Of a stretch of DNA of 11,761 nt, positions 1 to 7,500 are shown piece by piece; position 1 is the first letter of the stretch; the number at the start of each line of letters is the position of its first letter. Made by a program: the position numbers and the translations under genes. Source of the stretch: Schleiferiaceae bacterium (GTDB lineage: Bacteria > Bacteroidota > Bacteroidia > Flavobacteriales > Schleiferiaceae); assembly GCA_025210575.1 (NCBI GenBank), contig JAOARK010000257.1, positions 1 to 11,761 of the forward strand, in the 5' to 3' direction. The notes below the pieces were generated by a model. That model saw only the letters and a list, made by a program, of their open reading frames with translations, was not told the DNA's origin and did not search any database.

Positions 1-76
1 ACCTAGTACGGTAAGAGAGAACATCGCCAAAGAAATTGAAGTTACGTTTAAAGGCACGTACAACCCTGTAAAATAA
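1..76 (+). CDS. C-terminal end of a probable YceI-family protein (5' end outside window)
   Basis: An open frame enters from the left edge (first full codon at base 2) and stops at TAA 74-76. The 24 visible residues end in a strand-like tail containing RENIAKEIEVTFKGTYN. Alternating charged and hydrophobic residues near the C-terminus resemble the last beta-strand of YceI-type lipocalin-like periplasmic proteins, which bind isoprenoid lipids. In Bacteroidota such genes are often found directly upstream of DUF5777 barrel genes, and that is the arrangement here, with a gap of only 5 bases. The assignment rests on a short tail plus context. Only the existence of a coding end in this frame is directly visible. 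Confidence 0.5.
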   Translation, partial: PSTVRENIAKEIEVTFKGTYNPVK

Positions 77-81
77 CCACT

Positions 82-984
82 ATGAAATTTTTCACCTATT
101 TGTTTTTGCTGCTTGGCTTTACGCTAAGTGCGCAGGATGATCTTTTGGATTTAATCGATGAAGGGCCTCAAACGGAATATGCTTACGCAACGTTCAAAGG
201 AACAAGAATCATAAATCTTCAGTCTAATGAGCTGCCTGCAAAAGGAGTTATGCAATTCATGATCATGCATAGGTTTGGGGCCATTAATGATGAATTTTTA
301 TACAACTTCTTTGGATTAGATGTTGCTCAGATTCGATTGAGCTTAGACTATTCATTTACAGATTGGCTAAATGTTGGAATAGGGAGAAGTTCTTTTTCTA
401 AAACTTACGATGGATTTGCAAAGATCAGGCTATTAAGACAATCTAAAGGAGCTAAGAATATGCCCTTTGGATTGGTCTGGTATTCTACGATTAACTACAC
501 CACCTTAAAATGGGATGACAATTTACCGCACAATGAATCCGACCGATTGAGTTATACGCATGAGTTGATTATGGTTAGGAAATTCAGTAAAAATTTCAGT
601 TTAGAGCTGGTCCCTAGTCTGGTTCATTTTAACTTGGTAGAAGACCAAAAAACTCCTAATGACATTTTTGTTCTAGGAATAGGTGGGCGCTATAAGATTA
701 CCAATAGAGTTGCCTTAACCGCAGAATATGGTTTACAGCTAACCGATAATTTCTATTACGACACCGATGGCAATAAGACGAATTATGAAAATGCACTTTC
801 CATAGGTGTAGACATTGAAACGGGCGGGCATGTTTTCCAGATTCACGCAACAAATTCAAGGGGATTAGCAGATCCTCAATGGATGGCAAGAACACCTGGA
901 AGTTGGGGTAACGGAGATATTTTCTTAGGATTTAATATCTCAAGAGTATTCACCGTAAAAAAACCTAAACTTCCAGAGGAATAG
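82..984 (+). CDS. DUF5777-family outer-membrane beta-barrel protein
   Basis: This 300-residue protein has a Sec signal peptide (about residues 1-18, hydrophobic core then SAQ before DD), which fits export. The mature part opens with an acidic stretch and then the DUF5777 hallmarks: ATFKGTRIIN (37-45), KGVMQFMIMHRFG (54-66), YNFFGLD (74-80), and alternating amphipathic strands such as LNVGIGRSSFSKTYDGFAKI. The pattern suggests a small outer-membrane beta-barrel. Its cargo is unknown. The ATG lies 5 bases after the upstream stop, so it is very likely co-transcribed with the probable YceI gene. The stop lies one base from the stop of the convergent membrane-protein gene. Family recognition is strong. 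A link to lipid or electron-carrier handling is inferred only from the YceI neighbour. Confidence 0.85.
   Translation: MKFFTYLFLLLGFTLSAQDDLLDLIDEGPQTEYAYATFKGTRIINLQSNELPAKGVMQFMIMHRFGAINDEFLYNFFGLDVAQIRLSLDYSFTDWLNVGIGRSSFSKTYDGFAKIRLLRQSKGAKNMPFGLVWYSTINYTTLKWDDNLPHNESDRLSYTHELIMVRKFSKNFSLELVPSLVHFNLVEDQKTPNDIFVLGIGGRYKITNRVALTAEYGLQLTDNFYYDTDGNKTNYENALSIGVDIETGGHVFQIHATNSRGLADPQWMARTPGSWGNGDIFLGFNISRVFTVKKPKLPEE
957..984 (-). terminator. Weak terminator-like hairpin for the 986-1435 gene
   Basis: Read on the minus strand just past the stop of the membrane-protein gene, TTCC-TCT-GGAA forms a 4-bp stem. It is extended by CTA/TAG across a 3-base bulge and followed by a run of seven T (plus-strand A-run 957-963). 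The structure lies wholly inside the 3' end of the DUF5777 coding sequence. The stem is short and bulged, so this is only a candidate. Confidence 0.22.
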
Positions 985-985
985 C

Positions 986-1435
986 CTAGATCAAAGACCC
1001 TTCGCTATATTCAATGCTCTTAAAGTATTGCATTAGTGTAAAGCAGATCATAAAGGAAGAAGCAACGCCTTCCACTAAAATAGCTGCCGCAATTTGCATA
1101 ACTCCCATGTTTATTCCCCAAATTTTAGATTGTTCTAAAACGGTCATAAAAGAAGGATTGATAAACTCGAGGTAGATAATTAGTGATACTGTGAACAACA
1201 GAATGCTGGTAAAGGCTGCTTTTATGGATTGTAAAAAATTATCCGCATAATTGTTCGTCTTGTTCGCAATAATATTCTTCTCAATTAACTTATAGATTCC
1301 AACTGAAACGATAAAAAAGTTGAATAATCGCAATTCGGTTAAATGATCTAGGCCGAGTAAGTGCATGCTAAAAAAGAAACTCACCAACCCTAAAAAGATG
1401 TAAACACCATACTTAAGACTTAAGCTAACTTTCAT
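986..1435 (-). CDS. Unrecognised four-helix integral membrane protein
   Basis: I do not recognise the family. The 149-residue product shows four hydrophobic segments at about residues 9-29, 35-51, 73-93 and 108-135. A polar, Lys/Asn-rich loop (52-70) lies between helices 2 and 3. There is no cleavable signal peptide. Notable residues are His25 and His31 around the end of helix 1, Glu90 at the end of helix 3, and Glu122 buried in the middle of helix 4 within ILVEGVASSF, which is unusual in a membrane helix. The ATG at 1433-1435 is the first in frame and has no Shine-Dalgarno sequence. It is transcribed alone, divergent from lhgO and convergent with the DUF5777 gene. It could be a small inner-membrane accessory protein. 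No function is assigned. Confidence 0.75.
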   Translation of the reverse strand: MKVSLSLKYGVYIFLGLVSFFFSMHLLGLDHLTELRLFNFFIVSVGIYKLIEKNIIANKTNNYADNFLQSIKAAFTSILLFTVSLIIYLEFINPSFMTVLEQSKIWGINMGVMQIAAAILVEGVASSFMICFTLMQYFKSIEYSEGSLI

Positions 1436-1576
1436 AATAGATGATATTAAGTTAAAAAATGAATCCTCTTGAAGGATACTTAAGTTAAGCTTTTAATTAT
1501 TAAGGCGTTACACTAAGAGACGAGAAATGCAATCACCCTTACTTTATTCTATTTTAGTGCGCTCAATATTTTGAGT
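1436..1576. promoter_or_regulatory. Divergent intergenic region with repeated TTAAGTTAA and a small dyad
   Basis: This gap separates the membrane-protein gene (-) from lhgO (+), so it must hold both promoters. It contains two exact copies of TTAAGTTAA (1447-1455 and 1480-1488), 33 bases apart. Between them is an inverted repeat, ATCCT-cttga-AGGAT (1463-1477). A near-match to the phylum's -7 element, TATTTTAG (1550-1557; one mismatch to TAnnTTTG), lies 19 bases before the lhgO ATG and could be its promoter, although no TTG is seen at the -33 position. I found no convincing box for the minus-strand gene. Confidence 0.35.
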
Positions 1577-2776
1577 ATGATCTACGATATTGCTGTAGTA
1601 GGGGGAGGTATAATCGGTACTGCAACAGCGTATAAACTGTCTTTAAAATTTCCTGATAGTCGAATTGTTTTATTGGAAAAAGAGAGCAAGTTAGCTTTTC
1701 ATCAAACAGGTAGAAACTCCGGAGTTATTCACTCTGGTATTTATTACAAACCAGGTTCATATAAAGCCAAGAACTGTTTAGATGGAAGAAAGCAGTTGGT
1801 AAAGTTTGCTCAAGAAAATGAGGTGGCCCATGACGTATGCGGAAAAATTATACTGGCTACAAAAGAAGAGGAAATAGCAGGCCTTGAGAAAATATTTGCG
1901 CGAGGTATTGAAAATAGAACCGAAGGGATTCGAAAAATAGGTCCTGAAGAAATTAAAGAACTTGAACCTCTAGCAGAGGGAGTTGCAGCCATACATGTAC
2001 CATGTACTGGAATAATAGATTTTAAAGGTGCAACGCGCAAAATGGGGGAGCTGTTCCTTACCAATGAGCACAATGAAATTCGATATGGAGTTCAAGTAAA
2101 CGGAATCAAGAATAAGGATAATGAGACTGAGCTAACCACAAATGAAGGAAAGGTGCTATGCAACCGTGTAATTTTTTGTGGAGGGCTTCAGGCTGACCGT
2201 TTAGCAAAAATGGAAGGACTGGATCCTAGAATGAAAGTGGTTCCTTTTCGTGGAGATTACTATGAATTGGCGGAATCATCTAAGCATAAAGTGAAAAACT
2301 TGATCTATCCTGTTCCTAACCCAGAGTTTCCTTTTTTAGGTGTTCACCTAACGCGCATGACGGATGGAACAGTTGAATGTGGCCCGAACGCAGTGTTTTC
2401 TTTTGACCGTGAAGGGTACAGTAAAACAAGTGTTAATGTGACGGACGCATTAGATGCGTTAACATATTCTGGAACGTTAAAGCTTTTCGCCAAGCACTGG
2501 AGAAATGGCATAAACGAACAGAGAAGGGCATTTTCAAAATCACTTTTTTTAAAGGCATTGCAAGGACTTATTCCTTCATTAACAATGAATGACCTTGCAC
2601 CCGGTAGATGTGGAATTAGAGCGCAGGCCTTAGCTCCAGACGGTACATTGATTGACGATTTTCATATGATCAATGGAAGACGTAGTATTCATGTTCTCAA
2701 TGCTCCCAGCCCGGCAGCAACTGCCTGTCTAAGTATAGCAGATGAGATTATTACGCGTTTTGAAACTTTGAACTAA
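1577..2776 (+). CDS. lhgO: L-2-hydroxyglutarate oxidase (FAD-dependent, DAO family)
   Basis: This flavoenzyme oxidises L-2-hydroxyglutarate to 2-oxoglutarate, removing a by-product of central metabolism. In characterised homologues electrons pass to the respiratory chain or oxygen. The 399-residue protein begins with the dinucleotide-binding beta-alpha-beta fold (VVGGGIIGTATAY, 7-19, with Glu34 ending strand 2). HQTGRNSGVIHSGIYY (42-57) follows, the FAD-contacting signature of LhgO. The C-terminus carries GRCGIRAQALAPDG (343-356) and HVLNAPSPAATACLS (372-386), the closing flavin-binding segment. Length fits the family. I chose the ATG at 1577 because the fold starts directly after it. A TTG two codons upstream (1571) would add only Met-Ser. 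The stop overlaps that of the convergent lipoprotein gene. Confidence 0.92.
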   Translation: MIYDIAVVGGGIIGTATAYKLSLKFPDSRIVLLEKESKLAFHQTGRNSGVIHSGIYYKPGSYKAKNCLDGRKQLVKFAQENEVAHDVCGKIILATKEEEIAGLEKIFARGIENRTEGIRKIGPEEIKELEPLAEGVAAIHVPCTGIIDFKGATRKMGELFLTNEHNEIRYGVQVNGIKNKDNETELTTNEGKVLCNRVIFCGGLQADRLAKMEGLDPRMKVVPFRGDYYELAESSKHKVKNLIYPVPNPEFPFLGVHLTRMTDGTVECGPNAVFSFDREGYSKTSVNVTDALDALTYSGTLKLFAKHWRNGINEQRRAFSKSLFLKALQGLIPSLTMNDLAPGRCGIRAQALAPDGTLIDDFHMINGRRSIHVLNAPSPAATACLSIADEIITRFETLN

Positions 2777-3090
2777 GGTTTTAAGTGTTTTACCACTTTA
2801 ATTCTTTGTTTTCCATCAATGGTGTAGTAAGCAAAGAAGATGGTGTCATGTAGGTCTCGCTCTTCAGTTTGTGGTAGGCTTGAATTTCGATAATATCCCG
2901 TTACATAGGCCTTAACACCGTTTTCGTACATCTCGAGTATTTTAATAGTACTGATATTAGTTTGCCCACCACCTGCAAGGGTATTCGTTTGCCTGTAATA
3001 GTCTTCAATTTGCTTTTGCGCTGTTTCTTTGTCTGATGTGCATGCGAGCATAAGGGCGGAAATAAATACTATTGTAAAGACTGCTTTCAT
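2773..3090 (-). CDS. Small lipoprotein of unknown function
   Basis: The 105-residue product has a lipoprotein signal peptide: Lys2, hydrophobic core FTIVFISALML, and lipobox LMLAC with the lipidated cysteine at residue 17. SDKE follows the cysteine. The mature part is about 88 residues. It starts with a helix-prone, Gln/Glu/Lys-rich stretch (20-34), then a Gly-rich turn (LAGGGQ, 38-43), then alternating strand patterns ending VKAYVTGYYRN and DTIFFAYYTIDGKQRIKVVKHLKP. This suggests a small helix-plus-beta-sheet fold in the periplasm or on the outer membrane. I do not recognise a family. The gene is monocistronic, diverges from hisS across 84 bases and shares four bases with the end of lhgO. 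Confidence 0.75.
   Translation of the reverse strand: MKAVFTIVFISALMLACTSDKETAQKQIEDYYRQTNTLAGGGQTNISTIKILEMYENGVKAYVTGYYRNSSLPQTEERDLHDTIFFAYYTIDGKQRIKVVKHLKP
2781..2813 (+). terminator. Weak hairpin after lhgO
   Basis: Five bases past the lhgO stop, AAGTG (2783-2787) pairs with CACTT (2794-2798) around a 6-base loop. TT/AA pairs extend it across a single-base bulge, and an interrupted T-rich stretch follows. It lies inside the 3' end of the lipoprotein gene. The stem is short and AT-rich and the T-tract is broken, so support is weak. Confidence 0.18.
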
Positions 3091-3104
3091 TGTTATTTAT
3101 TCTT

Positions 3105-3112
3105 TAAAGCTA
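3105..3112 (-). promoter_or_regulatory. Possible -7 element for the lipoprotein gene
   Basis: On the minus strand TAGCTTTA matches TAnnTTTG at every fixed base except the last. It lies 14 bases upstream of the lipoprotein ATG. No TTG is seen at the expected -33 distance, so this is a weak candidate. Confidence 0.25.
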
Positions 3113-3146
3113 GGTTCAATTTATATTTTTCATAGCAGTGTAACGC

Positions 3147-3154
3147 TATATTTG
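3147..3154 (+). promoter_or_regulatory. Probable -7 promoter element of hisS (TATATTTG)
   Basis: TATATTTG matches the Bacteroidota -7 consensus TAnnTTTG exactly and ends 20 bases before the hisS ATG. A transcript starting a few bases downstream would have a leader of roughly 15 bases. No clear TTG lies 17-23 bases upstream of the box. AAGGA at 3168-3172 is only two bases from the ATG, too close to act as an ordinary ribosome binding site. Confidence 0.5.
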
Positions 3155-3174
3155 CCGCAAAATTTCTAAGGATA

Positions 3175-4533
3175 ATGAAACCATCCATCCCAAAAGGTAC
3201 CAGAGATTTTGGACCGAAAGAAGTAAGAAAACGTCAATACATCATGAGTGTATTGAAGGCGGCATTTGAGAAATACGGTTATCAGCCGATAGAAACTCCC
3301 AGTTTCGAAAACCTCAATACTTTAATGGGTAAGTATGGTGAAGAAGGAGATCGCTTGATCTTTAAGATTTTACGCTCTGGTGATTTCTTTTCTAAAATAG
3401 GCGATGAGCCAGTGGAAAGAGACAATGCCAGAGGACTTGGAGCTAAGATTACGGATAAGGCTCTGCGTTATGATCTTACTGTTCCTTTTGCACGTTACGT
3501 GGTTCAACATCAAAACGAGCTGGAGTTTCCTTTTAAACGCTTTCAAATGCAACCGGTTTGGAGAGCAGATCGACCTCAAAAGGGGAGATTTAGAGAGTTT
3601 TACCAATGTGATGCGGATGTGGTTGGTTCTGATTCTCTTTTGCAGGAAATCGAGTTGGTTCAATTATATGATGAAGCCTTTTCTAAGTTGGGTTTAAAGG
3701 TGACCATTCGTATGAATAACCGAAAGATCTTAGCGGGAATAGCAGAAGTAGCGGGAATAGCAGATAAGCTAATTGACTTTACTGTAGCTTTAGATAAATT
3801 GGATAAGATTGGCGAAGATGGTGTTCTAAAAGAAATGACTGAAAAAGGAATTTCTGAAGAACAACAGGAAAAAATAAAACCCATTATCAATGCAACTGGT
3901 AGTTCTAAAGAAAGACTTCAATTCTTAAAGAAGTATTTGAAAGACTCTGAAATTGGAACGAAAGGAGTAGAAGAGGCTCGATTTGTTTTTGAGAATATCG
4001 AGAATCTTGGCCTATTGAAATCTGAATGTGAGTTGGACTTGACATTAGCACGAGGATTAAACTATTATACAGGAGCCATTTTCGAAGTAGAAGCCAAAGA
4101 TGTTCAGATCGGTTCTATTGGTGGTGGTGGTCGTTATGATGACTTAACCGGAATCTTTGGTATGAAGAACCTTTCTGGTGTGGGTATTTCATTTGGATTA
4201 GATAGGATCTATCTGTGTCTAGATGAGCTGAATCTTTTCCCAAATGCTGAGTTTCATTCAACCAAAGTACTCTTTGCGAATTTTGGTGAAGCGGAAGCAT
4301 TAAAGAGTTTAGAGGCTTTGAATATACTTCGACAGAATGGTGTGAGCGCTGAGATCTATCCGTCAAAGGCTAAAATGAAAAAACAGTTTGACTACGCTGA
4401 AAAAAAGGGTATCGCTTTTTTAGCCATGGTAGGATCAGAAGAAATGGAGCGCAATTCAGTTCAACTTAAAAATCTCGAAACGGGAGAGCAAAGAGAGTTG
4501 ACTCTAGTAGAGGTTGTTGCAGAACTTTCTTAG
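3175..4533 (+). CDS. hisS: Histidyl-tRNA synthetase
   Basis: This cytoplasmic class II aminoacyl-tRNA synthetase joins histidine to tRNA-His using ATP. The 452-residue protein starts with the canonical PKGTRDFGP (5-13). RYDLTVPFARYV (98-109) follows. Motif 2 (FKRFQMQPVWRADRP, then GRFREFYQCDADVVG, 120-151) supplies the ATP-binding arginine. The histidine-specific loop LARGLNYYTGAIFEV is at 291-305, and GGGGRYDDL (316-324) comes next. Motif 3 is GVGISFGLDRI (335-345). Residues about 363-452 form the anticodon-binding domain. All catalytic signatures are intact and length is normal. A 16-base sequence, TAGCGGGAATAGCAGA, occurs twice 18 bases apart (3731-3746, 3749-3764), encoding AGIAE-VAGIAD in the insertion region. 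The stop overlaps that of the convergent T9SS cargo gene. Confidence 0.98.
   Translation: MKPSIPKGTRDFGPKEVRKRQYIMSVLKAAFEKYGYQPIETPSFENLNTLMGKYGEEGDRLIFKILRSGDFFSKIGDEPVERDNARGLGAKITDKALRYDLTVPFARYVVQHQNELEFPFKRFQMQPVWRADRPQKGRFREFYQCDADVVGSDSLLQEIELVQLYDEAFSKLGLKVTIRMNNRKILAGIAEVAGIADKLIDFTVALDKLDKIGEDGVLKEMTEKGISEEQQEKIKPIINATGSSKERLQFLKKYLKDSEIGTKGVEEARFVFENIENLGLLKSECELDLTLARGLNYYTGAIFEVEAKDVQIGSIGGGGRYDDLTGIFGMKNLSGVGISFGLDRIYLCLDELNLFPNAEFHSTKVLFANFGEAEALKSLEALNILRQNGVSAEIYPSKAKMKKQFDYAEKKGIAFLAMVGSEEMERNSVQLKNLETGEQRELTLVEVVAELS
3731..3764 (+). repeat. Short tandem repeat inside hisS (16-base unit, 18-base period)
   Basis: TAGCGGGAATAGCAGA occurs exactly at 3731-3746 and 3749-3764, in frame (18 bases, six codons), giving successive AGIAEV and AGIADK. 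The total length of hisS is normal, so it need not be a recent insertion. It may reflect homogenisation of two similar neighbouring codon blocks. Confidence 0.6.
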
Positions 4534-7500
4534 TGGTATAAAACGATATAACCGTTACGCGTAATGGTTTTTGAATTGAAACGGTAAACATACACGTCTT
4601 CTTGTGCTGGTTGTCCGTTATAGGTACCATCCCAGAATTCTTCAAAAGGTTTATCCGTTCTAAAGATCTCTTCACCAAATGCGTTTAGAATTATAAACTC
4701 AGAATCTTCTAGGCAGCTGTTTCCTGAAATAATAAATTCCTCGTTGTTGAGGTCGCCATTAGGTGTAAATGCAGTGGGTATATAAAGTCTGTTCTCCGAG
4801 ATCAGGAAATATTCGGTGAAATTGAATTCAAACTCATTATTACAAAGCGAATCGGTAATCTTCAAATAGACAGAATAAGTATCAGAGATGGTGAATTTAT
4901 GCTTTGGGTTACGACCTTGCTCAATGGTTCCATCGCTAAACTCCCAAGTATAAGAGTACCAAGCGCTATCATTCTCCAATTCCACTGCGATACTCCCATT
5001 GCCACAAGGATTTGCAGTAACACGGACTTCTGGAGGTGGGATGTCATAATCAAAATCTACCTGCTTGACCAATGTGTCAGAATTGTTACACAAGGTGTTA
5101 TAGGCTATTAACGTAATGGTGTAAACGCCAGAGTTTGCATAATTATGCTGAGGACTCTGTTGTGTAGATGTATTGCCATCTCCGAAGTCCCAGAAAAAAC
5201 TATTTGCTCCTTTGCGGCTTTTATTATTGATGTTGACTTCTCTTGTCAAATCACAAGAAACGTAATTCACTTCAAAATCAGCAACTGGAACTATACCTGT
5301 ATCATGGTCAAAGACCATACTCACTGTATCGGAGATATCACAAATGGTGTCTATGGCAATCAGCATAACTGTGTAGGTGCCAAAAGAAGTATAGGTTCCT
5401 GTAGGCTCCTTATCTGTGGATGTTTGACCGTTTCCAAGATCCCATACATAACTATTTGCGTTTCTACTGGTATTCTGGAACTTAATGGTGAGCGTGTTAC
5501 AGTTCGTATCTACATCGGCATTCCAATCTACATCTAAACCAGCTGTAATAGATGTTTCAAAGTTCACTTTGATCACTCCTAGATTACATCCAAATGTATT
5601 TGCTGCTCCATTTTGCGTGGACAACGCACCAGGAGTTGTTGGGAAATTTGTAGCACCACAACCAGCACATACGGCTTGATAAATATTTCCATCTGGGCTA
5701 AATCTACTCGTGCCGCCATCTACATGTTCATCACTTTGGTTTCCACCAAAATAGGAGCCGTAAACAAGGCTACTGGCATCATTTCCTAGAACCATAAAGT
5801 AGAAGTCACTTCCATCTGTAGAGCTTTGATAAGCATCATTGGTAACGGGCATGCCAAAGGTATTTCCTCCTAATTGTCCTGGATTAACTTGTTGGTTCGG
5901 TGCATTTGTATTTCCTCCCCATCCGCTGATCAATATATTCAAACAATCGTCTACATTAAATGCTGTAGGCACAATGTTGATATTTCCACCGCCACTTCCA
6001 ATAACTGTAGAAAATACAGATTGCGATAAGTCTGGAGATAGCTTTTGAATGAATTGCTTACTTCCTGGGTTTGAATAAACTCCTGGGGAAACCGGATAAG
6101 CACCTAAGGATTGACCAAAAACGTATATTCCATTGTTCTTGTCACTATCAATCAAGAAAGCCTGATCAGAGGCTCCGGTACCTAGATATGATGTTTTTAT
6201 TAAAGCTCCCGTGTTGCCATTAAATCTTGCTACCCATCCATCATTAGATCCTTGATGCGTTGAATTTAAAGCACCTGTGGTCATTGCTAGATCATTGCTG
6301 TTTGTTGGTCCACAGGCATATACATCGCCATTAGGGTTTAAAGTTATAGAGAACGCTCCATCTATACTCGAACCTCCGAAATAGGTACTCCACAAAAGGG
6401 TACTTAGATTCGGGTTGAATTTTGCCACTATGCCGTCTTGCACACCTTTTAAGGAAGTTTGCTGTGGGCTACCTGCTGTTGGAAAGTCTGAAGAACGCGT
6501 TGAACTTGCAATGTAAATGTTGTCTTGGTCATCTACTACAACTTCACCACGAGATTTGTCTCCATAATTCTTTACGTTAGAATTATTAATTCCATCCGAA
6601 TCGCTACCCCCAAAAAAGGTGCCCCCCGTCATAAAATTCCCTTGAGCATTGATTTTGATAACGAATATATCAGTTCGGGTAAACTTGTAATAGGTAGTAA
6701 CATTTAAGTTTGGTCCACCCCCATGCGTGTTTTGATAACCATTTACGCGGACAGGAAAATTCAATGACCCTGTCGAACCAAACATGATAAGCTCTCCTTG
6801 ACTGTTTACGATCATAGAATGAGGTTGTTCAACATCATCACCTCCGATATAAGTAGAATAGATTCTCGCTGTTCCGTCAGAATTAAATTTGGTCAAACCG
6901 ATGTCTGTGGTAGGGTCGAAAACAAATGGGGGCTGTGGATGGAATACATTTCCAATGTTGTTGGCAGTAATTGGGTATCCCACATCAAATACAATTCCAG
7001 CTCCATAAAGGTTTCCGTCATCGTCATAAGTTGCGGTAAAACCCCAGTTATCAGCAGCTGAACCCGAATAACTTGAAAATTCAACCGTAGGATCGATTAT
7101 TAAATCGAAATTACTGTTGTATCTGCCGAGCTGTATGGAAACTACATTGCCATTTAACTCGTATTTAGATGAAATAACTTTTCGTTTACCATTGATCATC
7201 TGAAAAACGAAAGGCGCTTTCTCAATGATTTTTCCAGTGGGCGCGTCTATCCAAAGATCACCGTTTACAATGCTCACATTTACATTGCTAGAATATTCTG
7301 TTTTTATGTTTTCGGGGTTTCCACCGGGATGTACGATCCAATTGTATTTGAGATCTTGATCGACACCGTAGAATTCAACATCTATTTTATTGTAGATGTT
7401 TAAATATTTTAGGTGTTTGTAGAGTTTAACATCCTTGGCCCATTTATCAGGATCGTTTCCTTTGAGGTAATTTCTGTGATCGTATCTGGGGTTCAATCCC

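Noticed and set aside
1012..1030. A 7-bp hairpin CAATGCT-cttaa-AGTATTG downstream of the DUF5777 stop
   Set aside because: It has a G-U pair, is AT-rich and is not followed by a T-run on either strand, so I do not call it a terminator.
1571..1576. TTG at 1571 as the lhgO start
   Set aside because: The FAD-binding fold begins right after the ATG at 1577 as in the family; the TTG would only add two residues and has no ribosome binding site.
3404..3697. A 97-codon plus-strand frame inside hisS in another reading frame
   Set aside because: hisS is intact across it with catalytic motif 2 in the main frame; the alternative product has no family resemblance.
5145..5537. A 130-codon open frame on the plus strand opposite the PKD region of the T9SS cargo gene
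   Set aside because: It is antisense to a gene with strong domain evidence, has no recognisable motif, and several other plus-strand frames in this gene are equally open. It is a shadow of the coding strand.
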